Origin: Galerina marginata
Lineage: Eukaryota > Basidiomycota > Agaricomycetes > Agaricales > Galerinaceae
DNA: 64,000 nucleotides
Assembly: GCA_023014335.1 (NCBI GenBank)
Contig: JAECYW010000012.1
Span: 2,232,001 to 2,296,000 of the forward strand
Direction: 5' to 3'
The notes under the pieces were generated by a model. That model searched no databases and had not been told where the DNA came from. It saw only the letters and a program-made list of their open reading frames with translations. A program made the position numbers and the translations under genes. Numbering within the stretch: position 1 is the stretch's first letter; every line of letters starts with the position of its first letter. This document shows, piece after piece, positions 10,877-22,526 of this stretch.

Positions 10877-13559
10877 ATGCCCATCGTCAAGGTTCCAGAA
10901 GTTGCCGGGAAAACTTTCGACTATGTAATCATTGGGGGAGGAGTAAGTGACCTATGCGGTACTATAGCAGTCTGTTACTGAGTGCTTCCTCAGACCTCGG
11001 GCCTTGTTGCTGCGGTTCGTCTGTCGGAAGACCCATCAGTGACAGTACTCGTATTGGAAGCTGGGCAGGATAACCTAGGCGATCCCAAGATCGATGTTCC
11101 ACTCCAGCTCGGCCACACCTTTAGGAATCCGCAGGTAAGCATTGGATATAGCTGTCACCGATAATTCAAATTTATCCAGAATATCCGACCAGTATGATTG
11201 GGCCTTTATGACCACCAAACAGAAAAATGCCAATGACAGGGAAATATTATGGTCTCGAGGAAAGGGACTAGGTGTGTACAATTAATGGTCTTCAATACTT
11301 CTGCAGCCAATAATCTTAGGTGGAAGTTCTGCAATTAACTTTTATGTTTGGATCAAGCCACCCGCTGCGGACATCGATGCCCTTGAAAAGTTAGGCAACC
11401 CAGGATGGAACTGGGCGGATTACGAGAAATATTCGAAGAAGGCAGAAACGTACGTTTGTCACTGCAGTTTTAACTGCTCATCTCAAGTTTACCTTTGCCC
11501 TGTTTTAGTTTTCACCTCCCAACGACTGAGCAGACCGACTTGTATCCTCATACGTTCGATCTCAAAGCTCGAGGGACCTCTGGACCTGTTCAAGTAGCCA
11601 TTCCTGCCCATGTGCACACAGTAGACAAGCTATTCCAGGAAACCATGGTCAACAAAGGGCTGAAAGCCATTAATGATCCATACAGCGGAGACGTAAGAGT
11701 ATTGAAATTGAGCACGGCTTCCCATGACTCATGACTTATTCTCCAGATCAACGGGACGTGGATAGCCTCCTCGACTCTTGATCCGAGGACCTGGACTCGC
11801 TCATCTTCTGCTACAGCTTATCTGGTCCCCAATATTAGTCGTTCAAACCTTAAGGTAAGTCGTACAAGGCATATATGGATCCATAACGCATTCCGCCTGT
11901 CTTTACACCTTGTCTTCAGGTTCTTACTGGCGCTCTCGTATCGCGCATCATTTTTGATCCTGCGACCGCAGACAGAGAGCGAACGGCAACTGCTGTAAAG
12001 TTCATCCATGGTGATGCAATTTATGAAGTAAATGTCGACAAGGAAGTTATTTTAAGCGCTGGGTAGGTCTCCTACGGTCTCAATGTTAAGACATCTTTGA
12101 CTATGGTACAGGACCATTAATTCACCCCAAATATTGGAGCTTTCGGGTATTGGTCAACCCGAAGTGCTCTCCAGGGTAGGTATCGATGTCGAAATCGATC
12201 TCCCTGGTGTCGGAGAGAACTTACAGGAGCATGTCTCAACAAGTACTATCTACGAGCTGGATCCCGGAAGCTCTCATGAGACTTGGGATCTCATGCGCGA
12301 CCCAGAGTACGCTGCGGAAGCTAAAGCTCTTTAGTTGAGAAGAATTGCACCTGTTTCGCCTTTTATTTCTAACGTCACACCGAATTTTGTTTAGCGCGGC
12401 GGGAAGAGGCATGCAACGCAGTGGACTTACTTCGTTTTCATATTTTCCGTTATCCTTGGTAAACCCCGAGGAAAGTCGAGCCTTAATTGACAGATTGGAA
12501 GCGGAGGTGGATGCTCAGCGTAGCCAATTAGCATCGGGTTTAGAAGAACAAATGCGCCTTCAGATATCTGCGCTTCGCGACAATGCAGCACCGGATTGCC
12601 AATTGGTCGTCATGCCTGGTTTCTTTTCCAGCAAACGTACGTGATTATTTTGGGTTTTGCGCACATTATTGTTCATTGGAATGCTCTTAGTCACACCGGA
12701 GCTCGGAAAGCGCTATGTCACCCCAATAGCAATCTTGAATCACCCAATTTCTCGAGGCTCGATTGTGAGTTTTCTGGGAATTCAGTGCATTTCTTTTAAA
12801 AGCCGGACCCTTCAGCATGTAGAAAGCATTGACCCATTCGTTCATCCAAAAATCGATCCTCGTTACATAGAGAATAATATCGGTATGCTACGAATCCAAT
12901 CTCCAAGTCTTGAGAAATTTACGTTAGGCCATTTTGGAGATCTCGAAATTCTACTTCAACATGTGAAATTTATCCGAAGCTTGAGGGACGTCGAACCTTG
13001 GAAATCTGGAATCCTCCGTGAGGTATTACCTGGTCCTGGTTGTGACTCTGATGATGACATTAGAGGTATGTATTAGTCTTCGGGTTGAACTATTCCACTG
13101 AACCTTTGAGTGTTTCCGAAGGCTTCATTAGGAATAATTTGTCAACCACCTGGCGTATGGTCGTCCCCTTTGTCCATGTATTGCTAATTTAAGGAAGACC
13201 ATAGACACGATTGGAAGTTGCTCTATGCTTCCTCGTATTCAAGGAGGCGTGGTCGATCCAAAATTGAAGGTTGGCGGATGGTTTTCGTTCCCTGTCCTAA
13301 GTCTTACTTGCGAGTAATACAGGTTTATGGTACGACAAACTTACGGGTGGCCGACATATCTATTGTGCCTCTCCACATTGCAGCACATACTCAAGGTTAG
13401 TTTCCTGTGGAAATCTTTTGGGATCTGGCTAACTCACAATTTTGAAAGCCACTGCCTACGTGATTGGCGAAAAAGGTAAGATGAATGAAAATTCATTTGA
13501 TTGTCTTCTCAAAATCATTACAAGTTGCGGATTTCATCAAGATTAATTACCAAAAATAA
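10877..13559 (+). CDS. GMC family FAD oxidoreductase, copy 3 (604 aa)
   Basis: Seventeen exons, again at matching positions: 10877-10942, 10994-11134, 11193-11271, 11320-11449, 11509-11692, 11747-11854, 11920-12062, 12112-12333, 12395-12636, 12691-12764, 12816-12882, 12940-13065, 13122-13154, 13205-13269, 13323-13395, 13449-13475, 13525-13559. The FAD-binding GGGTSG, the [10 protein letters not shown] and [15 protein letters not shown] signatures, and the WHTIGSC and AAHTQ catalytic segments are intact (His539, His582). Exon 9 has the same shortened length (242 bases) as copy 2, so copies 2 and 3 are probably the closer pair. The C-terminus (FIKINYQK) differs from the LIKADLKK shared by the other two. 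It is predicted intracellular. Confidence 0.93.
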
Positions 13560-15228
13560 GTAGTTGGAGAAGGTAGGAGGATGTCGTGTGCTTAAAGGAT
13601 TGGAAGTAAGAAGAATATAATCATACGAAGAGAAGACTTTTCCTCCACCTTCCCGTACTTTCTGCACAGCCACCGTGTGACCTCTGACATCACTTTCGAG
13701 CGCAACAGTCCTCCGCCTTCGAGCACTTTCGCGCACACACACTCCTCAACTCGCCTGCATGCACAAGACGTCCAGCTGCACATTCTCATCTACGCAGTTA
13801 CTACGGCTCTCGACCACCTTCCAGCATCCCTCAGCGTCTAACTCCATCTTATCTTCTCTGTAATCTGTTCGGTGAATACGGCCGCGGCGCTCACTATCTG
13901 ACGCTTTGGTGAGCCTGCATCGTCTTTCTGAAGACACTCATGTCTCCATCCTTACCCCCTGTGTTATATACATTCTACTATATTCTTAAGTCTTCATTTC
14001 TTCCCCATCTTTCCCCTTTGACACACTCTGTCTTGAGTCTGTCGCCACATTATTGATATGCTACTTAGTATACATGCATAGTTACTTTGTTTTAACATAC
14101 TTAATCTTTCAACCAGGTGGTGCTAACGTTTTTGTCCGTGCGCAGCCTCAACCCTTGTTTCTGAATTAGTACGTCGATAAGTGAATCCGCGGCCTGCCAC
14201 TGTGGTGTTTAAATTAAACATTACGCTTGGTGCATCGGCCTTGATAAGGAAAACTTCGAGTATTTGAAGATAGCCATATCGGTCCTTCAATGCTTCAATG
14301 TGGGTCACTAGTACGAGTGAGTTGAGTGAGCCCCATTGCAGATGCATGACGTCACGCGTTCATTAGCGGTTTGAGTCGGCCCGAATCTAACTGCCAGCAG
14401 TTGACTTTCAACCACCATGAATGGTCGGAATTGATCTAGATTGGATGGGCTATGGCGCCTGAAACTCCTCCAATGTTCATATGACCTACAACCTTGCCGA
14501 TTAAGACGCCATTTGCCAGCACAACTTTTTGTACGACTGCGCCAGTCTCAGCCACAATACAGACTTCGAATTCTACGAAAACCGGTCATTCCAGAGAAGA
14601 GACTTTTACATAAGGAATCCAACCAAGCCCGAGTCAGTGGAAGGTTCATTCGAAGGAAGAAGTTTGGTAGGTTGACAATTTTGACATCGGGCAATGTGCT
14701 TACGCGTTCTTCTCAAAGGTCTGGCAAACGAGTTTACAACTCAGACAACTGAGACGAGTACTTAGAAAAAAGCATGATAGGGAGAACTGGTGAAAGTCAT
14801 AAAGTTGGGAATTGCTACTGACGGTTAGTTGAAAGTGTATTTCAAAAGAGGTTTATGTGTTCTAAAGTCCAGGACGCAGTGCAGGTTGATCAGTATTTAT
14901 CAGGTCATCTTCTAACCTGGGATTCAAGAGTACCAATAGGGGTATGAAGCTTGTGGACTTGCCAAACAGTTGACCAGAGGCGCGTCACGTCTGAAGAGCC
15001 ATGCACGGAGACATGCGATCGTAAATGAATTCTTGCCAGCGAGGAGTGGACAAGTCGAACGGAACATGTGGTTATCGGTGGGAAGCAAGATATTCAGGTT
15101 AGGTAAGACTCTTCATCTACGTGAAGATCCAGAAGGACACGAAAATAGCTCGCCTCCGATTGCCCTTGGAGAGGTTTAAACAAAGACAAGGCTGATGTTT
15201 TCTAGTCTCTGGATTCCCCGCTTTTAAC
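13560..15228. other. Intergenic, 1.7 kb
   Basis: No gene was recognised. A minus-strand frame at 14123-14347 (74 codons) reads smoothly but has no partner exon and no known motif. A plus-strand frame at 14441-14752 looks random. The right end should contain the beta-glucosidase promoter. Confidence 0.45.
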
Positions 15229-18200
15229 ATGCGCTCTTTCACTCCTCCTGTACTTTGGCGATGTACATTGCTTCTTCCCTTGATATTTTCTAGGGATCAA
15301 GCTATAGCGGGACTGACAAGCGCTTCTCTGACCGCCGCGGCCAAGTCTGTGGAGATTTCTAACAGTGCACTACCAAGTGTGACGCCGCAACCTGCATCAG
15401 CCACAGCTTCCCTGCCGTTGAGCCCGGCACTAAACCCACCCACCCCGCAAGTTACAGAACCTACATCGTTCCCAGCCATATCCTCCGCCAGCTTTTCAGC
15501 CTTCCCTATTCCGTCAGACGTTCCTGTACCCCCTGTATTTCCTGCTGTAGATCCCAGCAATCCGCCACCTGTACGCGCGAACAATTCTTGCTCTATGTTG
15601 GGTCCTCGCTTCTAACTTGAACCGCTTGTTTTTGGCTTGCAATTTAGGTGGAGGACAGTAAGAGCGTGATCCCCGATTTCGGACCAGCGTGGAAGGCGGC
15701 TTATGCGAAAGCAAAGGCAAAGGTAAGCCCTACCATCTAAGGTTCAAAGAATCATTCGACTTCTATGTGATTACTTCTAAGTAACCTGTGGTTTCCGTAT
15801 GACCGAGTGTCATTCATAGAACTCCCTTTCCTCTCGTTTCAGTTCTGCAGCTTTTAATTTTGTATTTTAACGCCTTCCCAATTTTGTTATTCAGGTTTCT
15901 GGTTTCACGTTGGAGGAGAAAGTCAACGTTACCACCGGACTGGGGTGGTCTGGTGGCCGATGTGTTGTATGCTTTTTTCCAGTGTCGTTTTTACCTGCTA
16001 TTCACCACGAACTTTACAGGGAAACATTGGACCAATAGAGCCAATCAACGGGCGCGGCTGGCCCGGATTGTGTCTTGAGGTCAGTTCCCACTCTGAGTAA
16101 ATCATCGAGGCTTAACTTCCTCCACTCAGGATTCTCCACTCGGCGTACGAGATGTCGACTTCGCGACGAGTTTCCCAGCAGGCGTGAACACGGCAGCTTC
16201 GTATGTCCCCCTTCGCTTTCCTCTGTTTGTGTATACGCGCCTCATCTTAATGAATAGATTTAATCGTCGTCTGATGCGAACTCGGGGTCTCTTCATGGGC
16301 CTTGAGCATAAAGGAAAAGGTGTCAATATAGCTTTAGGACCCATGATGAACATGGGTCGTGTTCCAGCAGCTGGAAGGAACTGGGAAGGCTTTGGCGCCG
16401 ATCCATTCCTTGCAGGTGAGGTGGCCTACGAAACTATCCTGGGAATGCAGCAAGGAGGTATTCAAGCGTGTGCGAAACACCTTATTGGAAAGTGAGTTGG
16501 TTTCATTTCATTAAGCCCCTTTTTGGCTCTCCAGTTTATACGGCTGGACATCAACTTCGCTGCTTGATATAAAAACAGCGAGCCACAGAGGATGACCTAA
16601 GATTTTAACGCCATACTGACTTCCAATATTCTCTATCTTCTTAGCGAGCAAGAACAGTTCCGATCGTCATCAAGCTCTGATATCGATGATCGAACGATGC
16701 ACGAGATTTATGCCCAGCCAATCTTGAAAAGTGTTATGGCCGGTGTCGCCAGCATTATGTGCAGTTACAGTGGGTATATTATTGTTTTCACGGCTGTAAA
16801 TTTTCAACTCAAAACGTCCTAGATTTACTCAACGGCACTTGGGCATGCGAAAATGATAAAGTCCTCAATGATATTGTAAAGAGAGAGTTCGGCTTCCAAG
16901 GCTGTGAGTAATTATTTCGTCGCTCTTTCGACTGGAACTTGATTCTATCTCCATTCTAGTCATTATGACTGACTGGTCTGCGTAAGTACACATTGCGAGA
17001 TCCAGTGGTAAAATGGGAGACTAATAGTCGATTAAAAATTGCAGGCAACACTCGACAATGTCTGCTGTAACCGGCTTAGACGTTAGTCTTCTTTCTTTTT
17101 CATTGTCTTACGGAGTCTTCCTTTTCAACACTTATTTGACAGATGTCGATGCCCGGAGAAATTGGTTTCAAATCCCACACTTCCTACTGGGGCTCCAATC
17201 TGACTGCTTTCATAACTAACGGCACAATTCCCGTGAATCGCCTGGATGACATGGCGACGCGAATCCTCGCGTCCTGGTACTTCCTTGGCCAAGACGATCC
17301 CAACTATCCGCAAACTAACTTCGACACCAACGACCCAGAGAATGATATTACCAACGCGCATGTGGATGTTCAGGATGACCATTTCACCCTCGTGAGGGAG
17401 TTAGGCGCAGCTAGCGCCGTGTTGTTGAAGAATGAGAAAGGCGCACTTCCCCTTGGGAAGAAAGATAGAAGTATCGTCCTCGTTGGAAGTGGTGCAGGGG
17501 CAGGGAAGGCTGGACCGAATGAATTTGTCGACCAGGTTGGTGATTCAAATAACTTGGTGATGACTCTCGTGGAACTGATAAACGTTTAGGGAGGCTCGGA
17601 TGGTACGCTCGCTATGGGATGGGGGTCGGGAACTGCTAATTTTACGTATCTCGTTACGGCAAGTTATTTTGGACGACCCTCGTAGGCATAAAACTTACTT
17701 CCAGGTTTCTCCTAGCCTCTCAGCGCCATACAGACCAAAGCCCGGGAGTTCCGCTCGAGTATCTCATGGCTGCTCGATGACTTTAACCTCCCTCGAGCTG
17801 GAAATATGGCCAGGAAGAGGTCTACTGCTCTTGTATTCATTAGTGCGGATAGTGGAGAGGGTTATATTACCGTCGATGGAAATCCTGGTGACCGGTGGGC
17901 TTACATTCTCTGAGTTTACTTGACGGTACTGATTATTCGCTGTGGTCCACAGCAAGAACTTGACTGCCTGGCACGGAGGCGACGCCCTTGTCCAATCTGT
18001 AGCTGCGCAGAACAATAACACTATCGTCATCGTTAACAGCGTAGGACCACTCATTGTGGAGCCATGGATCGACCACCCCAACGTCACTGCGGTGGTCTGG
18101 GCTGGCTTGTCTGGTCAAGAAGCGGGAAATTCTCTCACCGATGTGCTATACGGCGCATGGAATCCGTCGGGTCGCTTACCGTATACAATTGCAAAGACTC

Positions 18201-19020
18201 CCCAAGATTACGGAGCCCAGATAACACTTGGAGGCGACAACCAACATGCGTTGAGTATTCCGTATACTGAAGGGTGAGTTCCTTCAGTTTGTCGAAAACT
18301 ATATAGTTTGATAGCTTATTCCTTTGGATACATATAGGTTGAATATTGATTACCGGCATTTTGACTCTGTAAGTCATTTCGCACAAGTTCTTGACCGACA
18401 AAATCTCATGAAAAATAGAACAACATTATTCCCCGCTTTGAGTTCGGCTTTGGATTAAGTTACACCAGTTTCACCTATTCAGAAATCAAGGTATCGAAGA
18501 TAGCTGTCCTGCCAACTCCAGCAGAAGAACCCCTTGTCTCCGCCTGGGAGCGTGGAAATGCCACTGCTATTGGTGAGGGGTCGTCCAGGGCCTTGTGGTA
18601 AGTAGATTTTTACCTTGTAGATGACGTTGCAGTATGCTTAATCATTGAAATAGGCTTCACCGACCAGCATATCAGGCAACATTCAACGTGAAGAACACAG
18701 GTCCTGTCTCAGGCGGTGATGTAAATCCTCGTAAAACGTGCCAAAAACTATGTGAACTAACATTCGCTTTACCCTAGATCCCTCAGCTGTATATCAATTT
18801 CCCGGCTTCGTCGGGCGAGCCTCCCTCTGTTCTCAAAGGATTCACTGACACGACCATGGCGCCTGGCGAGACAAACAAAGTGACGATTACCCTATCCCGG
18901 TATGATCTGTCCATCTGGGACGTCGTGCAGCAGGGATGGAGGAAGCCCGACGGGACAATTGGAGTTATGATTGGCGCGAGCAGTAGGGATGTTAGATTGA
19001 AGGGGACTGTCCCAGTGTAG
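15229..19020 (+). CDS. GH3 beta-glucosidase, secreted (866 aa)
   Basis: Eighteen exons: 15229-15570, 15648-15722, 15895-15966, 16020-16079, 16130-16200, 16258-16491, 16645-16769, 16823-16903, 16960-16981, 17045-17081, 17143-17535, 17590-17658, 17716-17894, 17953-18273, 18338-18368, 18419-18597, 18654-18720, 18778-19020. All phases agree. GH3 enzymes remove terminal glucose from cellobiose and related glucosides. A hydrophobic signal peptide opens the protein, followed by a Pro/Ser/Thr-rich stretch to about residue 115. The GH3 N domain then shows [21 protein letters not shown] and the nucleophile Asp358 in FIMTDWSA. The C domain ([33 protein letters not shown]) and the final fibronectin-like region (WDVVQQGW) follow. 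The intron after 17658 begins with GC (GCAAGT). The small exon 16960-16981 carries the nucleophile. Confidence 0.95.
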
Positions 19021-19430
19021 GAAATGACCGTCGGGAATTCGTTCAAATTACCCTCATCGGCCTTTTCCAATATCTTATTTTCTTTTCCATGTATTGATTT
19101 GCGAGCTGCAACGGGTGCTCTATGTCAAAGCATTTTCGACAGCATTGAGCGCAGAGGTCAAGATAAGTGCAAACTTGCACGGAAAGAAAAGGCTTTTAGG
19201 AATGTATGTATACACAGATCTGCAGACTCATAATCCCTCGTACTGTGTGCCGTTTCACTGAAAATTAACAAGCAGTTGGCTGAACCCTAGTTCAACGTGT
19301 CGTGCGCTTCCGATGGGATGCAAATAATCAGGTTGTGAGGGCAACGCGGTGATAAAAAAGCTACAGTGTGGCAATCAAGTCGTATACGAGCTGTAAGTCT
19401 CTCATACCAACAGAACAGGTCAAGAGACAG
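19021..19430. other. Convergent intergenic spacer
   Basis: This 0.4 kb lies between the 3' ends of the beta-glucosidase and eL22. It should hold both polyadenylation regions. No gene is seen. Confidence 0.5.
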
Positions 19431-20037
19431 CTAATCCTCGTCTTCGTCTTCTCCAGTACCGCTATATTCCAAACCCATGAGAAAAAAAATTGATAGAAAA
19501 AACGAAGGTACTGACGCTATATTGTAGAATCTGAGTTGATAGCTGTCTTTTCCTGAGGCAACGACACTGACGGCCAATGAATGACAACACCAGAAAGTGG
19601 AAATAAGGAGTACTCACCGAATCCAGTCCCGAAGAGAGTTCTTCTTCAAGAACTTCTTGGTAAGATACTTGAGGTATCTTTTTGAGAAGGGAATAGATGA
19701 GGTCACGGTGATTTTGGTGTTGCCTGTATATTCAAATTCAGCAATTCAGTTAATAAGTCTAGGCGCCGCGACATGAGACGAACCATCACGGACGACTTTG
19801 ACATTCTCGCCAAGTTGACCAGCTTTTCCTTCGACCTTGATACGATCGTGGAGGAATTTTTCGAAATCGGCTCCATCGAAAACACCGTCGGTAGCGGGTT
19901 TGGAATAATCGATGACGAATTTGTGCTTGGTGGAGGTGCCCTTTGCAGCAGCGACTTTGGGCTGATTAGAAAGGAGAGAACGTTAGCCTACTGAGAAGGT
20001 AACTCAGCAAAGCGTCTGCTCGCTTGTAACTAACCAT
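19431..20037 (-). CDS. RPL22: 60S ribosomal protein eL22 (122 aa)
   Basis: Five exons on the minus strand: 20037-20035, 19961-19784, 19723-19618, 19566-19516, 19461-19431. The product shows the eL22 hallmarks: KFVIDYSKP near the N-terminus, [14 protein letters not shown], the [17 protein letters not shown] stretch, [12 protein letters not shown], and an acidic tail EDEDED. It is a component of the large cytosolic ribosomal subunit. The first exon is only the ATG, followed directly by a GTTAGT donor; such minimal first exons are common in fungal ribosomal protein genes. The gene diverges from the peroxidase gene across about 0.6 kb. Confidence 0.95.
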
Positions 20038-20652
20038 TTTGACGATTTGCGGGCTTTGAGGAGGTGGGTGAGATTCAAGCGAATGTGCGTTGTACTTACG
20101 TAACACATTTGTTGACTATACAGCATCGAAATAAGGTTCCGGCAGATCCCAGGCTTTCAGATGCCGCGGCATTGTAAATTTGAAGGTTCAATCGTTCACG
20201 CCGTTCACCGCGTTGAGCAAAAACCAACCGTTGACCAGAGCAAGTTGCGGCCGCCTACTACTGACTCCACGGCGACTACTCTATGCTATCTAGTCTAAGA
20301 AATCGTTAATCAGCCCCCGCACTTGATACGTCTCCTCAATTTTTAGCCCGCGGCTAGAACTTTTGGTTCAGTCTTTTAGTTGCCTTCTAAATGCAGTGAT
20401 CATACTTTCGACTGTGACATCAAGTCATTCCTGCCACAGCAGTTTCGTTTCTAGTTGCCTGTCGGTACGCCACCGGCCACAGTTTCGGACAATTGCTTTC
20501 TCCGCTACTGTCTTCTACTGTCTTATCCCGAAGATCTTGGTCTATGAGTCCTCTGTCCACGCACCTCCTCTCGAACCCTTAAATCCTGTCCCTTTTTTGA
20601 GTCATTGAGGCCACGCACTTCCCCCTGCAAAACCAAGACAGTTCAAAGCCCG
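20038..20652. promoter_or_regulatory. Shared upstream region of eL22 and heme peroxidase
   Basis: The two flanking genes point away from each other, so this 0.6 kb contains both promoters. It is pyrimidine-rich close to the peroxidase start. No specific binding site was identified. Confidence 0.4.
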
Positions 20653-21595
20653 ATGTCAGCCGCACCTCTGTCCGTCGAGGCAGAGCTTCACGACTTTAGA
20701 CCTGCGTCACCTAATGAGCACCGTGCTCCTTGCCCAGCTCTAAACGCGCTTGCAAATCATGGATATATGTAAGTGCTCCTGATATTCTCCCTATGCATGA
20801 GACTGACATGGCGCTTCAAGCTCTCGAAGCGGAACCGACCTTACTTTCTTTGAAGTCGTCAACGCAATCGTCTTGGTTTATAATCTATCGTATCCTCTGG
20901 CCTGTCTACTCGCTTTCGCTGGTTTTATCACTTGTGGTCGCATATCATTCCACGCCAAACCATCTCAAGAGCCCTTCGCGAGCCATTCCTGGCGACGGCT
21001 GTTGTTTCTTCCCTGCGTTCTAAATTATGTGCCCTTCCTCCCCCGATTCGTTGTCGACCTATCTTCGCTATCTCGTCGAGGATATTTCAAGATCGCTCAT
21101 GACGCTTCCTTTGTTCATCCCGATCTTGTACCATCCACAGCCCCAACCCCAAAGCTCCTCAAACGACTGCTCTCATATGCATCAACCAGACGTGATTTGA
21201 TCCGAGATGACCAGGATGGTCTCAGTCTCATCGACATCGCCCAGTTTCACGTTGAACGAGTGCAGACTGCTCCAACCTCGCTCAGCCCAGTCCATCTTCA
21301 AATTGCGCTGGGAGAGTGTGCATTGACTTGGGAAGTTTTGCGAGGCCATCAGTGCGATCACGGTCCCGAGGAGCATGACTACCAAGCTTGCCTCCCAAAA
21401 GACAGGGTCGACGGAGTTGTGCCTGTTTCTCGACTCGGGCAATGGTTCGGGGAAGAGCGCTTGCCAGACGGCTGGTGGGATGCTGGAGGCGTTCGACCGA
21501 GAAACCCTATCGGGCTCTTTCAAGCAAGAGCAATGGCCAAATATATAGGAATTTTGGCACAGAAGACCACCGAATCGGGTGCAAAAGAAGAATAG
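20653..21595 (+). CDS. Heme-thiolate (chloro)peroxidase family protein (296 aa)
   Basis: Two exons, 20653-20768 and 20821-21595, joined in frame with an AAG acceptor. The family (chloroperoxidase/unspecific peroxygenase) uses a Cys-ligated heme and peroxide to halogenate or oxygenate substrates. The proximal motif is clear: RAPCPALNALANHGY with Cys27 as the heme ligand. A hydrophobic region follows (residues 56-78 and about 99-118). The usual EHD-S motif reads AHDAS here (Ala131, His132, Asp133, Ser135), so the conserved Glu is missing. The C-terminal part has the familiar IALGECAL and ERLPDGWW segments. There is no cleavable signal peptide; the N-terminus begins directly with the domain. Activity is uncertain because of the Glu loss. 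Confidence 0.85.
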
Positions 21596-21776
21596 AACGG
21601 ATATTCCCTCGGCTGGTTTGGAGACTGCATCGTGTTCTCGAGTGTATTGTGTAATCAAATTTCCATTGCTGAAAACATGGTAATTAAAGATGTCGAAAAT
21701 CTGCTGGTTAATCGCTGTAAATAGTGGATAAAAATACAAATGCAAAACTGAGTAATAAGAATGTTCATGATTAAGA

Positions 21777-22526
21777 TTATAATACGAGAGGTCGCCGGAT
21801 CTTCCCCCAGCTCTGCGTGTCCTTGAAATTATTTATGACCGCGACAACTTCTTCTTGGGTCATGGTCCAAGGATTAACGTGAGGATCATCTTCAGGGGCA
21901 TTTAGGCGTCTGTATCCGAGTACCCCGCTAAACGGGAGGTAAGTAGAAACATCGCTGCTAGCGGATTCGGAGCCGGAAGGTTCGGTAAGAGTGAGGACGT
22001 CGTCAACTAATGGTGAAACGGAAGGCCCTGGCTGCTCTGGCGTCGGGATGGTTTCTTCATTCTCAGTCTGAGGTGGCACCTCCGACTTCCTCGACCTAAG
22101 CACCCTATCGCTTTTGTCATATATCTTCCTTGGGCGCTTATTCTTGGGAGGCGCGGCAGCGGACGGCACTTGGCGTTGCTGTGGCATCGGTGGTGCGGAC
22201 AGGGCAGCTGGGGCCTCTCTCTTCCTCTTCCTTCCATTGGTGCGTGTGGTTGTCGAAATACTGCGTCCGGGAGCATTGGGAGGCGGCTCCGTGACGTGGT
22301 TCGAATCGGACAGGTGTATAAGCGTCGTCCGTTGGGAAAAATCCGCAGGTCTGTTGTTGCCGTTGTCTCGTGCGCAATTAAGAGTTATGATAGGTGGCAG
22401 AGAGAGCTCTCGGAAACGAACGGCGTCTCCGTGGTCTGGCGGAGCAGAAGCCGAAGGCATCGACGGCGTTGGCATTGGAGCCTGTTGAAAGCAGACATCT
22501 GCCAATAAATGGAGAGGCGTATACAT
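21777..22526 (-). CDS. Unknown basic, Pro/Ser-rich protein (249 aa)
   Basis: A single open frame starts at an ATG at 22526; the frame continues upstream to 22616, but without an ATG. Two clusters look like nuclear localisation signals: GRKRKR and KNKRPRK. The middle is rich in Pro, Ser and Glu and probably disordered. The C-terminal 50 residues look more ordered (NPWTMTQEEVVAVINNF). It is likely a nuclear protein, but no domain is recognised. It is convergent with the peroxidase gene, 180 bases apart. Confidence 0.6.
   Translation of the reverse strand: MYTPLHLLADVCFQQAPMPTPSMPSASAPPDHGDAVRFRELSLPPIITLNCARDNGNNRPADFSQRTTLIHLSDSNHVTEPPPNAPGRSISTTTRTNGRKRKREAPAALSAPPMPQQRQVPSAAAPPKNKRPRKIYDKSDRVLRSRKSEVPPQTENEETIPTPEQPGPSVSPLVDDVLTLTEPSGSESASSDVSTYLPFSGVLGYRRLNAPEDDPHVNPWTMTQEEVVAVINNFKDTQSWGKIRRPLVL

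Noticed and set aside
14123..14347. 74-codon minus-strand frame
   Set aside because: It reads plausibly, but it is isolated, with no partner exon or motif.
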